Shown in pieces: positions 43,904 to 52,080 of a stretch of DNA of 64,000 nucleotides. The DNA comes from Teichococcus aestuarii (GTDB lineage: Bacteria; Pseudomonadota; Alphaproteobacteria; Acetobacterales; Acetobacteraceae), in NCBI RefSeq assembly GCF_003116135.1, contig NZ_PDOA01000007.1, positions 124,001 to 188,000 of the forward strand, given 5' to 3'. Both the position numbers and the translations under genes were made by a program. The notes under the pieces were generated by a model. That model searched no databases, was not told the DNA's origin, and saw nothing but the letters and a program-made list of their open reading frames with translations. How positions within the stretch are numbered: the stretch's first letter is position 1; every line of letters begins with the position of its first letter.

Positions 43904-46399
43904 TCATGACCCGCGCGGCAGCGCGTAGGCGATCACGTGGTCGCCGGTCTTGGTGCCCAGCGAGCCATGCCCGCCGGCCACCACGAGCAGGTACTGCCGC
44001 CCGTCCCGCCCGCGATAGGTCATCGGCGTGGCCTGCCCGCCCGCTGGCAGGCGGCTTTCCCAGAGCTGGCGGCCATCCGTCACGTCATAGGCCCGCACAT
44101 AGTAGTCGATGGTGCCGGAGAGGAAGGCGACGCCGCCGGCCGTGACCATCGGCCCGCCGAGGTTCGGCACGCCCATGCGGAACGGCAGGGGCACCGGCGC
44201 GGCATCCCGCGTCGTGCCGTTCCTGTGCTTCCAGACGATCTCGCCGGTGGTCAGGTCGGCGCCGGCCACGTAGCCCCAGGGCGGTGCCTGGCAGGGCAGG
44301 CCGAGGGCGGAGGTGAAGGGATAGAGCTGCACGGCGTAGGGCGCGCCGAAATTCTCGTTCAGCGCCGGCAGGCTGCCATCCGGCCGGTTGCTGCCCTGCA
44401 CGTAGAGCGTGGTGTCGTCATGCCGCGGCACCAGGCGGGAGATGAAGGCGAGGTAGGCGGGGGTGGTGAAGGCCACCTGCCGCGCCGGGTCCACCGCGAC
44501 GCTGCCCCAGTTGAACACGCCGAAATTGCCCGGATAGACCAGCGAGCCCTGCAGCGAGGGCGGGGTGTAGCGCCCCTCGTAGCGCAGTCGGCGGAGCTGG
44601 ATGCGGCAGGCGAGCTGGTCGAACAGCGTGGCGCCCCACATGTCGGCGCCTGTCAGCGGCGGCGGATCGTAGGAGAGGCGGGAGACGGGCTGGGTGGGCG
44701 CCGTGCGGTCGCCCTCCACGGCACCCTGCGGGACGGGCTGCTCGGTCACCGGCAGGACCGGCTCGCCCGTCTCGCGGTTCAGCACGTAGAGCTCGCCCTG
44801 CTTGGTGGGCTGCACCAGGGCCGGCACGCGCCGGCCGTTGACGGTGAGGTCCAGCAGGCTGGGCTGCGAGGGCACGTCGTAATCCCACAGATCGTGGTGC
44901 ACGGTCTGGAACACCCAGCGCACCCGCCCCGTCGCCAGCTCCAGCGCCACCACGGCGGAGGAATAGCGGGCGCTGTCCTCGTCGCGGTTGGCGCCCCACT
45001 GGTCCGGCGGCTGGTTGCCCATCGGGACATAGACCAGGCCCAGCGCCTCGTCGACGCTGGAGATCGACCAGCTGTTGGGCGAGTTGGGCGTATAGGTCTG
45101 GCCGGCCGGCAGCGGCTCGGTCTGTTCCGGGTTGCCGGAATCCCAGTTCCACACCAGCCCGCCGCTGTTCACGTCGAAGGCGCGGATGACGCCGGAGGGC
45201 TCGCGGGTCGAGACATTGTCCAGCACCGTGCCGCCGACGATGACGAGGTTGCGCGTCACCACCACGGGCGAGGTGGAGTAGTAGCCGCCTGGATTGGGGT
45301 TGGGCATGTTGGCCCAGAGATTGATCTGGCCGCCTTCGCCGAAGCTGGTGCAGACGCCGCCCGTCTCCGGGTCCAGCGCGATCAGCCGGCCGTCGGCGGT
45401 CGGCATGAAGAGCTTGCGCGCGCAGTTGTCCACGCCGCGCGCCCCTTCGGTGGCCGCGGGCACGGAGACGGAGGTGGCGGCCGTGTTCTCCATCGCCGGG
45501 CGGGCCCCCTCGGGCGCTGTGGCGGCGGCGGCGCCCGCCGGGTATGCGGCCGGGTCGTGGTAGGACAGGCCGCGGCAGGTCAGGTGCTGCAGTGCCAGGC
45601 CGTCCCGGATCTTCGGCTCGTAGCGCCAGATCTCCTGCCCCGTATCGGCATCGAGGGCGATGACGTTCTGATGCGGGGTGCAGAGATACAGCCGCCCGCC
45701 CACCTTCAGCGGCGTCACCTGGAAGGTGGTCTCCACCGGGTCGCCTGGCTGGCCGGGGATGTCGCCCGTGCGGTACTGCCAGGCCACCTCCAGCCTGTCC
45801 ACGTTCTGCGGCGTGATCTGGTCCAGCGGCGAATAGCGCTGGCCCATGCCGGTGCGGCCATAGGCGTGCCACTCGCCCTCGGGGATGGTGCGGGCCTCGG
45901 GCGGCAGCGTCGCGCGCGCCTCGGGCAGGCGGCCCTCGATGCGGTGCGGGTCGTTGAACAGGGCGGCGCCGGCGACGCCCAGCGCCAGCACCAGCACCAC
46001 CGAAAGCGCCAGCCCGCTGCCGCGCAGCGCGCTGACGCGGCGCGCCTCGCCCGGCTCGCCCAGGGCCCGCGTCACCCACGGGGTCAGCAGCAGCGCGCCG
46101 AGCACGAAGATCACGTCGCCGCGCGCCGCCAGCGGCCACCAGTCGAGCCCGGCCTCCCACACCGCCCAGACCAGCGTGGCCAGGGTCAGCAGGGCGTAGA
46201 GCAGGAGGGCCGCCGGTCGCCGGCGCCAGAGCAGCCATGCCGTGCCCAGCATCGCCGCACCGGCGAGCGAATAATACCAGGAGCCTCCCAGGACGATCAG
46301 CCAGAGCCCGCCGCCCAGGGCGGCCAGGCCGAGCAGCGCCAGGAGGATGGCCAGCAGCCGTGGCGCCCAGCCCGATGATGATGTGCGCGATGTCTGCAT
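43904..46399 (-). CDS. membrane-bound PQQ-dependent dehydrogenase (glucose/quinate/shikimate family)
   Basis: About 831 residues. Five N-terminal membrane helices (residues 10-140) carry the quinone site. They are followed by a periplasmic eight-bladed propeller with EWHAYGRTGMGQRYSPLDQI near 177-196, GGTVLDN near 400 and GYVAGADLTTGEIVWKHRNG near 708-727, typical PQQ-docking tryptophan repeats. It oxidises a sugar or polyol in the periplasm and passes electrons to ubiquinone. Starts at 46417 (ATG) and 46438 (GTG) are possible; ATG 46399 begins at the conserved N-terminus. Glucose, quinate or another polyol cannot be told apart from sequence alone. Confidence 0.88.
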   Translation of the reverse strand: MQTSRTSSSGWAPRLLAILLALLGLAALGGGLWLIVLGGSWYYSLAGAAMLGTAWLLWRRRPAALLLYALLTLATLVWAVWEAGLDWWPLAARGDVIFVLGALLLTPWVTRALGEPGEARRVSALRGSGLALSVVLVLALGVAGAALFNDPHRIEGRLPEARATLPPEARTIPEGEWHAYGRTGMGQRYSPLDQITPQNVDRLEVAWQYRTGDIPGQPGDPVETTFQVTPLKVGGRLYLCTPHQNVIALDADTGQEIWRYEPKIRDGLALQHLTCRGLSYHDPAAYPAGAAAATAPEGARPAMENTAATSVSVPAATEGARGVDNCARKLFMPTADGRLIALDPETGGVCTSFGEGGQINLWANMPNPNPGGYYSTSPVVVTRNLVIVGGTVLDNVSTREPSGVIRAFDVNSGGLVWNWDSGNPEQTEPLPAGQTYTPNSPNSWSISSVDEALGLVYVPMGNQPPDQWGANRDEDSARYSSAVVALELATGRVRWVFQTVHHDLWDYDVPSQPSLLDLTVNGRRVPALVQPTKQGELYVLNRETGEPVLPVTEQPVPQGAVEGDRTAPTQPVSRLSYDPPPLTGADMWGATLFDQLACRIQLRRLRYEGRYTPPSLQGSLVYPGNFGVFNWGSVAVDPARQVAFTTPAYLAFISRLVPRHDDTTLYVQGSNRPDGSLPALNENFGAPYAVQLYPFTSALGLPCQAPPWGYVAGADLTTGEIVWKHRNGTTRDAAPVPLPFRMGVPNLGGPMVTAGGVAFLSGTIDYYVRAYDVTDGRQLWESRLPAGGQATPMTYRGRDGRQYLLVVAGGHGSLGTKTGDHVIAYALPRGS

Positions 46400-46532
46400 G
46401 ATGCACCCAGGTTCCATGACGGGGCGCCGGCCGCACAAAGCGCGACGCCGCCCTGGCTTGTGAACCCAGGCGAGGGAACTTCGTTCCTTGGAAGGGTGGC
46501 TTTTCGGCGCCGGGGAAGCGGCGGGCGAAGCC

Positions 46533-46691
46533 TCAGCGGCGGCGTAGCAGCACGAAGGCCACCAGCACGGCCGCCGCCGCCAGCAGGCCCATCATGGCCT
46601 GCACCACCGGGTAGTTCTCCGCCTCGCGTCCGACCAGCAGCGTGGCCAGCGCGCCACCCAGCAGCAGAATCACGCGCACGACAAGCCCCAT
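46533..46691 (-). CDS. small two-helix membrane protein
   Basis: This 52-residue protein has two hydrophobic helices (residues 3-22 and 28-48) and a basic end LLRRR. I do not recognise a family. A longer frame begins at 46739, but the ATG at 46691 follows GGCCGTG and lies 54 bp from a perfect FixK/FNR box, so it should be induced when O2 is low. It could be a membrane accessory to respiration; no function can be given. Confidence 0.6.
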   Translation of the reverse strand: MGLVVRVILLLGGALATLLVGREAENYPVVQAMMGLLAAAAVLVAFVLLRRR

Positions 46692-46745
46692 GGCACGGCC
46701 TTTCCCGAAACAGGACCATCCTGCGCCAGCATCGGCCACGCGGCC

Positions 46746-46759
46746 TTGACGCAGGTCAA
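46746..46759 (-). promoter_or_regulatory. perfect FixK/FNR-type box
   Basis: TTGAC-GCAG-GTCAA is a perfect palindrome of the FNR/FixK/Anr class, 54 bp before the small membrane protein gene. The distance is almost the same as for the cydD box. Confidence 0.65.
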
Positions 46760-46769
46760 GCAGTGGGAG

Positions 46770-46791
46770 CCGCGCGGCCGGGGCCGCGCGG
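46770..46791 (-). terminator. GC hairpin downstream of the acidic-tail gene
   Basis: CCGCGCGGCC and GGCCGCGCGG (46770-46779, 46782-46791) form a near-continuous stem; the effective loop is about 4 bases. It lies just after the gene at 46799-47110 and before the FixK box. No T-run, so termination is only suggested. Confidence 0.45.
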
Positions 46792-46798
46792 CGTAGCC

Positions 46799-47110
46799 TC
46801 AGGCCTCCGGCTCGTCCGGGTCGTTAATCGGCACCAGGAACATCACCTCGAGGGCGTCCTCGTCGTCCTCATCCTCATCCTCTTCGTCCTCCTCCTCGTC
46901 CTCGCCCTCGTCGGACTGGAAGTCGGCGGCCTCCTCCTCCGTGGCGGGGCGCAGCGTCAGGGCGGCCTGACCGTCCCAGAGCGGCGTGGCATCGTGCAGC
47001 AGGCGGCGCAGGTCGGCCTGGAAGGCCTCGCTTTCCACGATGTCGCGGGCCTCCTCCTCATCCGCCCCGATGACGGCGATGGGCCGGCCGGCGATTTCCA
47101 GCGTGAACAT
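46799..47110 (-). CDS. hypothetical protein with a long acidic tail
   Basis: This 103-residue protein starts with a structured part (residues 1-65; FTLEIAGRPIAVIGADEEEA, then a helix with a LRRLLHDATPLWDG segment). A run of about 20 Asp and Glu residues follows at positions 67-89. The last residues (MFLVPINDPDEPE) are again ordered-looking. ATG 47110 is chosen; the frame is open far upstream but that part is antisense to the hydroxylase gene. Acidic tails occur on metal- or DNA-mimic proteins; no function is assigned. Confidence 0.65.
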   Translation of the reverse strand: MFTLEIAGRPIAVIGADEEEARDIVESEAFQADLRRLLHDATPLWDGQAALTLRPATEEEAADFQSDEGEDEEEDEEDEDEDDEDALEVMFLVPINDPDEPEA

Positions 47111-47434
47111 GGCAGTTCTGTCTCCAGCGTTGGTGGGTTGCTTGCGGTGCGGGGCCGACCCGCCCCCTGGGCACCTGTGCCCCGGGCCGGACCGGCCGCC
47201 ACCAGGCCGCGGCCCGATGGAGGCCCGGATACCGCCCGCCTTCGGCGGCAAGATGCGCAGCATTGCCGGCTTCTGGCTACCGTCTGCCGCAGATTTCATG
47301 GCGCGCGGCGCGCCACCCCTTGACCGGCCGGGAGGGAAAGGTCCTTTGACACGGAAGCGCCGGCCGCCTTCATTTGCGGCCCGGAGCGCCCGCCCCCGTC
47401 CACCGGGGCACGCCAGACACGAAGGACCGACCGC
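47111..47434. other. divergent intergenic region
   Basis: This 324-bp region separates the acidic-tail gene (minus) from the hydroxylase gene (plus). It is GC-rich. A TTGACA hexamer at 47346-47351 with TTCATT 17 bp later (47369-47374) is a candidate promoter for the hydroxylase. No small gene is convincing. Confidence 0.45.
47346..47374 (+). promoter_or_regulatory. candidate promoter of the AspH-type hydroxylase
   Basis: A consensus -35 TTGACA (47346-47351), a 17-bp spacer and TTCATT (47369-47374) lie 60 bp before the ATG at 47435. The -10 matches poorly. Confidence 0.4.
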
Positions 47435-48262
47435 ATGACTCACGACCCGGCCGCGGCGGCGCGGCAGGAGGCACCCCAGCAGACCTTCGGCACCGCCAAC
47501 ATCGCGCCCCTGGAGCGCCCAAGCGCGACCACGCGCTTCTTCATGGGCATCGTCGCGGCGGCGGAGCGGCTGAACCTGCGCTGTTCCAAGGTCGGCAACC
47601 CGCCCGTCTACGACAACGCCACCTTCCCCTGGGCCGCCGAGATCGAGCGCGAATGGCCGCTGATCCGCCGCGAGCTGGAGCAGGTGCTGCTGCGGCAGAG
47701 CGAGCTGCCGAGCTTCCATGACATCTCCACCGACGTGCAGACCATCAGCAAGGACAGCGCGTGGAAGACCTTCTTCCTGGCCGGCTATGGCCTGTCCTCG
47801 CAGGAGAACATCCGGCGCTGCCCGGAGACCTGGCGGATCGTGCAGAAGATCCCCGGCCTCAAGACGGCGATGTTCTCGATCTTCGAGCCGGGCAAGCACC
47901 TGCCGCCGCACCGCGGGCCCTATAACGGCGTGCTGCGCCTGCATCTCGGCCTGATCGTGCCGGAGCAGAGCGACCGCCTCGCCATCCGCGTCGACAAGCA
48001 GGTCTGCCACTGGCATGAGGGCCACGCGCTGATCTTCGACGACGCCTACGAGCACGAGGCGTGGAACCACACCGACAAGACCCGGGTGGTGCTGTTCGTG
48101 GATTTCGTCAAGCCGCTGCGCTTCCCGGCCCGGCTGGCGAACTGGCTGCTGCTGAACATGGCGGTGTTCACCCCCTTCATCCGCGAAGGGCTCGACAACC
48201 ACAAGGCGTGGGAGAAGAAGTTCTACGCCGAGGCCGAGGCCCTGCGGAACCGCAAGGACTGA
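47435..48262 (+). CDS. aspartyl/asparaginyl beta-hydroxylase domain protein (LpxO-like)
   Basis: This 275-residue Fe(II)/2-oxoglutarate oxygenase has the metal motif in PPHRGPYNGVLRLHLGL (first His near 158) and IFDDAYEHEAWNHTDKTRVVL (second His and 2-oxoglutarate Arg near 203-225). A hydrophobic C-terminal segment (LANWLLLNMAVFTPFI) may attach it to the membrane, as in LpxO, which hydroxylates lipid A acyl chains. It may modify lipid A or ornithine lipids. It ends before a GC-rich hairpin. Confidence 0.82.
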   Translation: MTHDPAAAARQEAPQQTFGTANIAPLERPSATTRFFMGIVAAAERLNLRCSKVGNPPVYDNATFPWAAEIEREWPLIRRELEQVLLRQSELPSFHDISTDVQTISKDSAWKTFFLAGYGLSSQENIRRCPETWRIVQKIPGLKTAMFSIFEPGKHLPPHRGPYNGVLRLHLGLIVPEQSDRLAIRVDKQVCHWHEGHALIFDDAYEHEAWNHTDKTRVVLFVDFVKPLRFPARLANWLLLNMAVFTPFIREGLDNHKAWEKKFYAEAEALRNRKD

Positions 48263-48267
48263 GCGGG

Positions 48268-48306
48268 GCGGCGCCGCGCCCGGAAGCCGGGGCGGCGCCG
48301 CGTTTT
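48268..48306 (+). terminator. GC-rich hairpin with T-run after the hydroxylase gene
   Basis: GCGGCGCCGC occurs at 48268-48277 and again at 48292-48301, followed by G-TTTT. Because the sequence is self-complementary, the two copies can pair into a 10-bp stem. It lies between convergent genes. Confidence 0.6.
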
Positions 48307-48311
48307 CACCC

Positions 48312-48761
48312 TCAGGCGGCCTGCGAGGTTTCCATCATCCAGGCGCGGTGCCGCTTCTCGTCCTGCAGCGCCCGCTCGAACACCTGCCGCACTTCCGCCG
48401 GCGCCTCGCTGTGCGCGCTGGCGCGCTCATAGGCGGTGACGGTGTCCTCCTCGTTGCTGCGCATCGCCTGCAGGATGGCGCCATCGCCCATGATGCTCGC
48501 CATCGCCACCTTGCCGGTGGTGAGCAGCTGCTTCATGTCGCCTTCCATGGGGGCGTCGGTGCCGAGCTGGTTCGCCATCTGCGTCAGCTCCTGCACATGC
48601 CGGTCATGGTCGCCCTTGAAGCTGGCGATCTGCTGCTTGTAGGCCGGGTTGTCGAGGCGCGCGATCACCTGCTCATAGGCGGCGATGGCGTCATGCTCGA
48701 GCAGCAGCAGGTTCTTGACCAGCTTGGGCAGGGTGCTCTCGGTGCCGACGGTGGTGACCAT
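48312..48761 (-). CDS. ferritin-like four-helix protein (DUF2383/PA2169-type)
   Basis: This 149-residue protein is a predicted four-helix bundle. Glu/His residues sit in LLLLEHDAIAAYEQV near 18-32, FKGDHDRHVQEL near 48-59, NEEDTVTAYERA near 103-114 and LQDEKRHRAWM near 131-141, the pattern of a diiron site. Members are induced by stress. It lies 58 bp downstream of the manganese catalase and probably shares its transcript, hinting at a role against peroxide or iron stress. Confidence 0.8.
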   Translation of the reverse strand: MVTTVGTESTLPKLVKNLLLLEHDAIAAYEQVIARLDNPAYKQQIASFKGDHDRHVQELTQMANQLGTDAPMEGDMKQLLTTGKVAMASIMGDGAILQAMRSNEEDTVTAYERASAHSEAPAEVRQVFERALQDEKRHRAWMMETSQAA

Positions 48762-48819
48762 GGTGCTCTCCTTGTCGTTGTTGCGGAGTCGTCTTGCGGG
48801 CGGGGCTGCGGCGCAGCCC

Positions 48820-49692
48820 TCACATGCCCGGCGGCTTGCCGATCTGCTCCGCCTGGGCGCCGGACCCGGCGCGGGCCGGACCGAGCACCGGCTCCTCGCC
48901 CAGCGCCGTGTTCTGCATCACGCTGAACTGCGCCTTGCCGTCCATCGACGGGCCGGTGGTGAAGCGCCCCTCCGGCGGCGGCGCGCCCGTCGCGTCCGTG
49001 CCCAGGAAGACGTAGCTGAAATCCTGCCGCTCCAGCGCCTGGTCGAAGCTGTTCGGAATCGGCAGCGCGGCGCTGCCGCCCATCTCCTCGATCGCCGCCA
49101 GCCATTGCTGCTGGTGCATGGTGTCGCGCGCGATGAGGAAGCTCAGCATGTCCTTCATGCCGGGATCATGCGCGGCGTTGTAGAGGCGGACGGCCAGGGT
49201 GCGGCCCGTCGCCTCGGCCGTGACATTGGCGTACATGTCGGCGGCCAGGTTGCCGCTGGCATAGACATGCGAGCAGTCGAAGGGGACGCCGTCCGCGTTG
49301 GTGGGCATCGCGGCGAGGCCGGTGGACAGCAGGTGACGCTGCAGCATCCCCTCCACGATGTGCCGCGGCCGCTCGCCGCCCATCACCGCGTTCACCACCG
49401 GGTTGGCCTCGGCGGCGCTTTCCTGCAGGCTGAGCGGCGCGGTCTCAAGGTTCATCGCCACGGCCGTGGCCAGCATCTCGATATGGCCGATCTCTTCCGT
49501 CGCCGTGTGCAGCAGCATGTCGCGGTACTTGGTGTTCGGACCGCGCGCGCCCCAGGCCTGGAAGAAGTACTGCAGGCAGACGCGGATCTCACCCTCGACG
49601 CCGCCGATCGCCTGCTGCAACTGGCGGGCGAAAAGCGGGTCCGGCGTCTCGACACGAACCGGATACTGCAGTCGCTTGTCGTGGAAGTACAT
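48820..49692 (-). CDS. manganese catalase
   Basis: This 290-residue non-haem catalase has the dimanganese ligands visible: Glu35 (GGVEGEIRV), Glu67 and His70 (TEEIGHIEM), a Glu in the VTAEATGR region near 152 and the His of ARDTMHQQQW near 184. It converts H2O2 to water and O2. The C-terminal 70 residues are the usual variable tail. It precedes the ferritin-like gene on the same strand. Confidence 0.9.
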   Translation of the reverse strand: MYFHDKRLQYPVRVETPDPLFARQLQQAIGGVEGEIRVCLQYFFQAWGARGPNTKYRDMLLHTATEEIGHIEMLATAVAMNLETAPLSLQESAAEANPVVNAVMGGERPRHIVEGMLQRHLLSTGLAAMPTNADGVPFDCSHVYASGNLAADMYANVTAEATGRTLAVRLYNAAHDPGMKDMLSFLIARDTMHQQQWLAAIEEMGGSAALPIPNSFDQALERQDFSYVFLGTDATGAPPPEGRFTTGPSMDGKAQFSVMQNTALGEEPVLGPARAGSGAQAEQIGKPPGM

Positions 49693-49859
49693 GCGGATTT
49701 CCCTTGCTTCGAGTGGCCCTGATCATGGGCATCGCCCCTCAGCAAACGGGCCGCCCCGCGAAGGTTCCCGTGAAAGCGCTACCTGGATTTACGCGCGGCC
49801 GCGGGACGGTGATGCTGCCGGCCGCGCGCCGCGCGGTGCGGCGCTGAGGGGACATAGGG

Positions 49860-51035
49860 ATGGAATCGGAGACGGGCGCTTTCCTGCCAGGCCCACGCCT
49901 GGAGATCGCCGGCGCCGCGGAGGGCCCGCTCGCCGGGCTGCGCTTCGCCGCGAAGGACCTGTTCGACGTGGCGGGCCACCCGACCGCCGCCGGCAACCCG
50001 GACTGGGCGCGGGGCCGGCCGCTGCCGCAGCGCCATGCCTGGGCGGTGCAGGCGCTGCTGGAGGCCGGGGCCAGGTTGGTGGGCAAGACCGTCACCTGCG
50101 AGATCTCGCTCGGCATCCTGGGCTTCAACGCGCATTGCGGCACGCCGCCCAACCCGGCGGCGCCCGGCTGCCTGCCGGGCGGCTCCTCCAGCGGCTCCGC
50201 CTCGGCCGTGGCGGCGGGGCTGGCCGACATCGCGCTCGGCACGGATAGCGGCGGCTCGGTGCGGGTGCCGGCCAGCCTCTGCGGCCTGTACGGGCTGCGG
50301 CCGACCCATGGGCGCATCCCCTTCGAGGGTGTCTGCGCCCAGGCGCCGAGCTTCGACACCGCCGGCTGGTTCGCCCGCGACGCGGAGACCTTCGCGCGGG
50401 CCGGCGCCGTGCTGCTGGGCGAGGCGCCGGTGGAGCCGGCGCCGGCGCCCCTGCTGCTCGCGGAGGACGCCTTTGCCCTGGCGGACGGGCCGGTGCAGGC
50501 GGCGCTGCGCCCGCAGGCGGCGCGGGTGGCAGCGCTGCTCGGCGGCGCGCCGCGCGCCATGACGCTGGGCGAGGCGGGGGAGCTGGCCGCCTGGGGCTCG
50601 CAGCGCAACGTGCTGCAGCGCGCCGAGGGCTGGCAGACCTTCCGCGGCTGGATCGACGCGGTGAATCCGCGCCTCGCCTTCAACGTGGCGCGCAACCTGA
50701 GCTTCGCGGCCAGCCTGACGGAGGCGCAGATCGCCGTCGCCGCCGCGCTGCGGCACCGGGTGCGGGAGCGGGCGCGCAGCCTGCTGGAAGGCGGCGCCAT
50801 CCTCTGCATCCCCACCACGCCTTTCACCGCGCCGCCCCTGGGCCTGCCGCTGCAGGAGCTGGATGCGCTGTCGGAGCGGATCGGGCTGCTGACCTCCTTC
50901 GCCGGGCTGACCGGCGTGCCGCAGCTCAGCCTGCCGCTGGCGCAGGTGGCGGGGCGTCCGGTCGGCCTGTCGCTGCTGGCCTGGCGGGGGCAGGATGCGC
51001 GGCTGCTCGGCATCGCGCGCGCCCTGGCCGGCTGA
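49860..51035 (+). CDS. amidase, amidase-signature family
   Basis: This 391-residue enzyme has the signature-family triad: Lys in FAAKDLFDVAG near residue 32, cis-Ser in PGGSSSGSASAVAAG near 108-122 and the nucleophile Ser in TDSGGSVRVPA near 130-140. It is shorter than typical (about 450-480), mostly through a compact C-terminal half. No AtzG-like partner follows. It precedes an HSL-type esterase by 64 bp, possibly co-transcribed. Substrate unknown. Confidence 0.85.
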   Translation: MESETGAFLPGPRLEIAGAAEGPLAGLRFAAKDLFDVAGHPTAAGNPDWARGRPLPQRHAWAVQALLEAGARLVGKTVTCEISLGILGFNAHCGTPPNPAAPGCLPGGSSSGSASAVAAGLADIALGTDSGGSVRVPASLCGLYGLRPTHGRIPFEGVCAQAPSFDTAGWFARDAETFARAGAVLLGEAPVEPAPAPLLLAEDAFALADGPVQAALRPQAARVAALLGGAPRAMTLGEAGELAAWGSQRNVLQRAEGWQTFRGWIDAVNPRLAFNVARNLSFAASLTEAQIAVAAALRHRVRERARSLLEGGAILCIPTTPFTAPPLGLPLQELDALSERIGLLTSFAGLTGVPQLSLPLAQVAGRPVGLSLLAWRGQDARLLGIARALAG

Positions 51036-51099
51036 GGCGCGGCTTGGCGGCGCGGCCGCCGGCTGCTTCCATGCCGCCGCAACCGAGGAGGCGCCGCCA

Positions 51100-52062
51100 A
51101 TGCCCGATTACCGCACCGACCCCCGCATGGACCCGGAGATGGCCGCCTTCCAGGCCATGATGGACGAGCGGGCCAAGGACTTCCCGCCGATCCGCCTGGA
51201 GCGCCCCTTCGACGCGGCGCGCGCCAGCAACGACGCGCTGAACCTCACCCTCGGCGGCGGCCCGGAGATGGCCGAGAGCCGCGACATCTGGCTGCTGGTG
51301 CGCGGCCGCCGCATCGCCTGCCGGCTGCACTGGCCGGCCGGCGCCGAGGGCCCGCTGCCCGTGCTGGTCTATCTGCATGGCGGCGGCTGGGTGTGGAACA
51401 GCATCGACACGCATGACCGCACCATGCGCGAGTATGCCGCCGCCGCCGGCTGCGCCGTGCTGGGTCCGGACTACGCGCTGAGCCCGGAGGCGGTGTTCCC
51501 GCAGGCGCTGGAGGAATGCGCCGGCGTGGCGCGGCAGCTGGCCGCGCGCGGCGCGGAATGGGGGCTGGATGGCACCCGCATGGTGCTGGGCGGCGATTCC
51601 GCCGGCGCCAACCTCGCCCTCGGCGCCGCGCTGCTGCTGCGCCAGCAGGCGCCGGAGCTGGTGCTGCGCGGCCTGCTGCTTGGCTACGGAGTCTATGACA
51701 GCCGGCTCGACACGCCCTCCTACGAGGAATTCGCCGAGGGCTACGGCCTGACCCGCGCGCGGATGCGCTTCTACTGGGATGCCTACGCGCCGCAGCAGGC
51801 GGACCGCCACGGCCCCTTCGCCGCGCCGCTGCGCGCCGACCTGCGCGGCCTGCCGCCCGTGCACATGACGCTGACGGAGCTCGACGTGCTGGCCAGCGAG
51901 AACCTCGCCATGGCCGGGGCGCTGCGCGCGGCGGGCGTGGCGGTGGAGGCGGCGGCGTTCCCCGGCACCGTGCACGGCTTCCTGCGCGCCGCCGGCCATG
52001 TCGGCGCCGCCGACCGGGCCTTCGCGCAGGCCGGGGCCTGGCTGCGCCGCGTTCTGGGCTGA
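51100..52062 (+). CDS. alpha/beta hydrolase, hormone-sensitive-lipase (HSL) type
   Basis: This 320-residue esterase has the HGGGW oxyanion motif near residue 94, the nucleophile GGDSAGAN near 163-170 (Ser in GDSAG), an Asp in TELDVLASE near 262 and the catalytic His in GTVHGFLR near 292. It hydrolyses short-chain esters. ATG 51100 follows AGGAGG at 51087-51092; the longer upstream frame is not likely. It is convergent with the binding-protein gene at 52081. Confidence 0.86.
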   Translation: MPDYRTDPRMDPEMAAFQAMMDERAKDFPPIRLERPFDAARASNDALNLTLGGGPEMAESRDIWLLVRGRRIACRLHWPAGAEGPLPVLVYLHGGGWVWNSIDTHDRTMREYAAAAGCAVLGPDYALSPEAVFPQALEECAGVARQLAARGAEWGLDGTRMVLGGDSAGANLALGAALLLRQQAPELVLRGLLLGYGVYDSRLDTPSYEEFAEGYGLTRARMRFYWDAYAPQQADRHGPFAAPLRADLRGLPPVHMTLTELDVLASENLAMAGALRAAGVAVEAAAFPGTVHGFLRAAGHVGAADRAFAQAGAWLRRVLG

Positions 52063-52080
52063 ACGCGGCGCGGCACGGCC

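Noticed and set aside
46855-46920. Trinucleotide repeat that looks like a microsatellite
   Set aside because: It encodes the acidic tail of the gene at 46799-47110, so it is coding low complexity.
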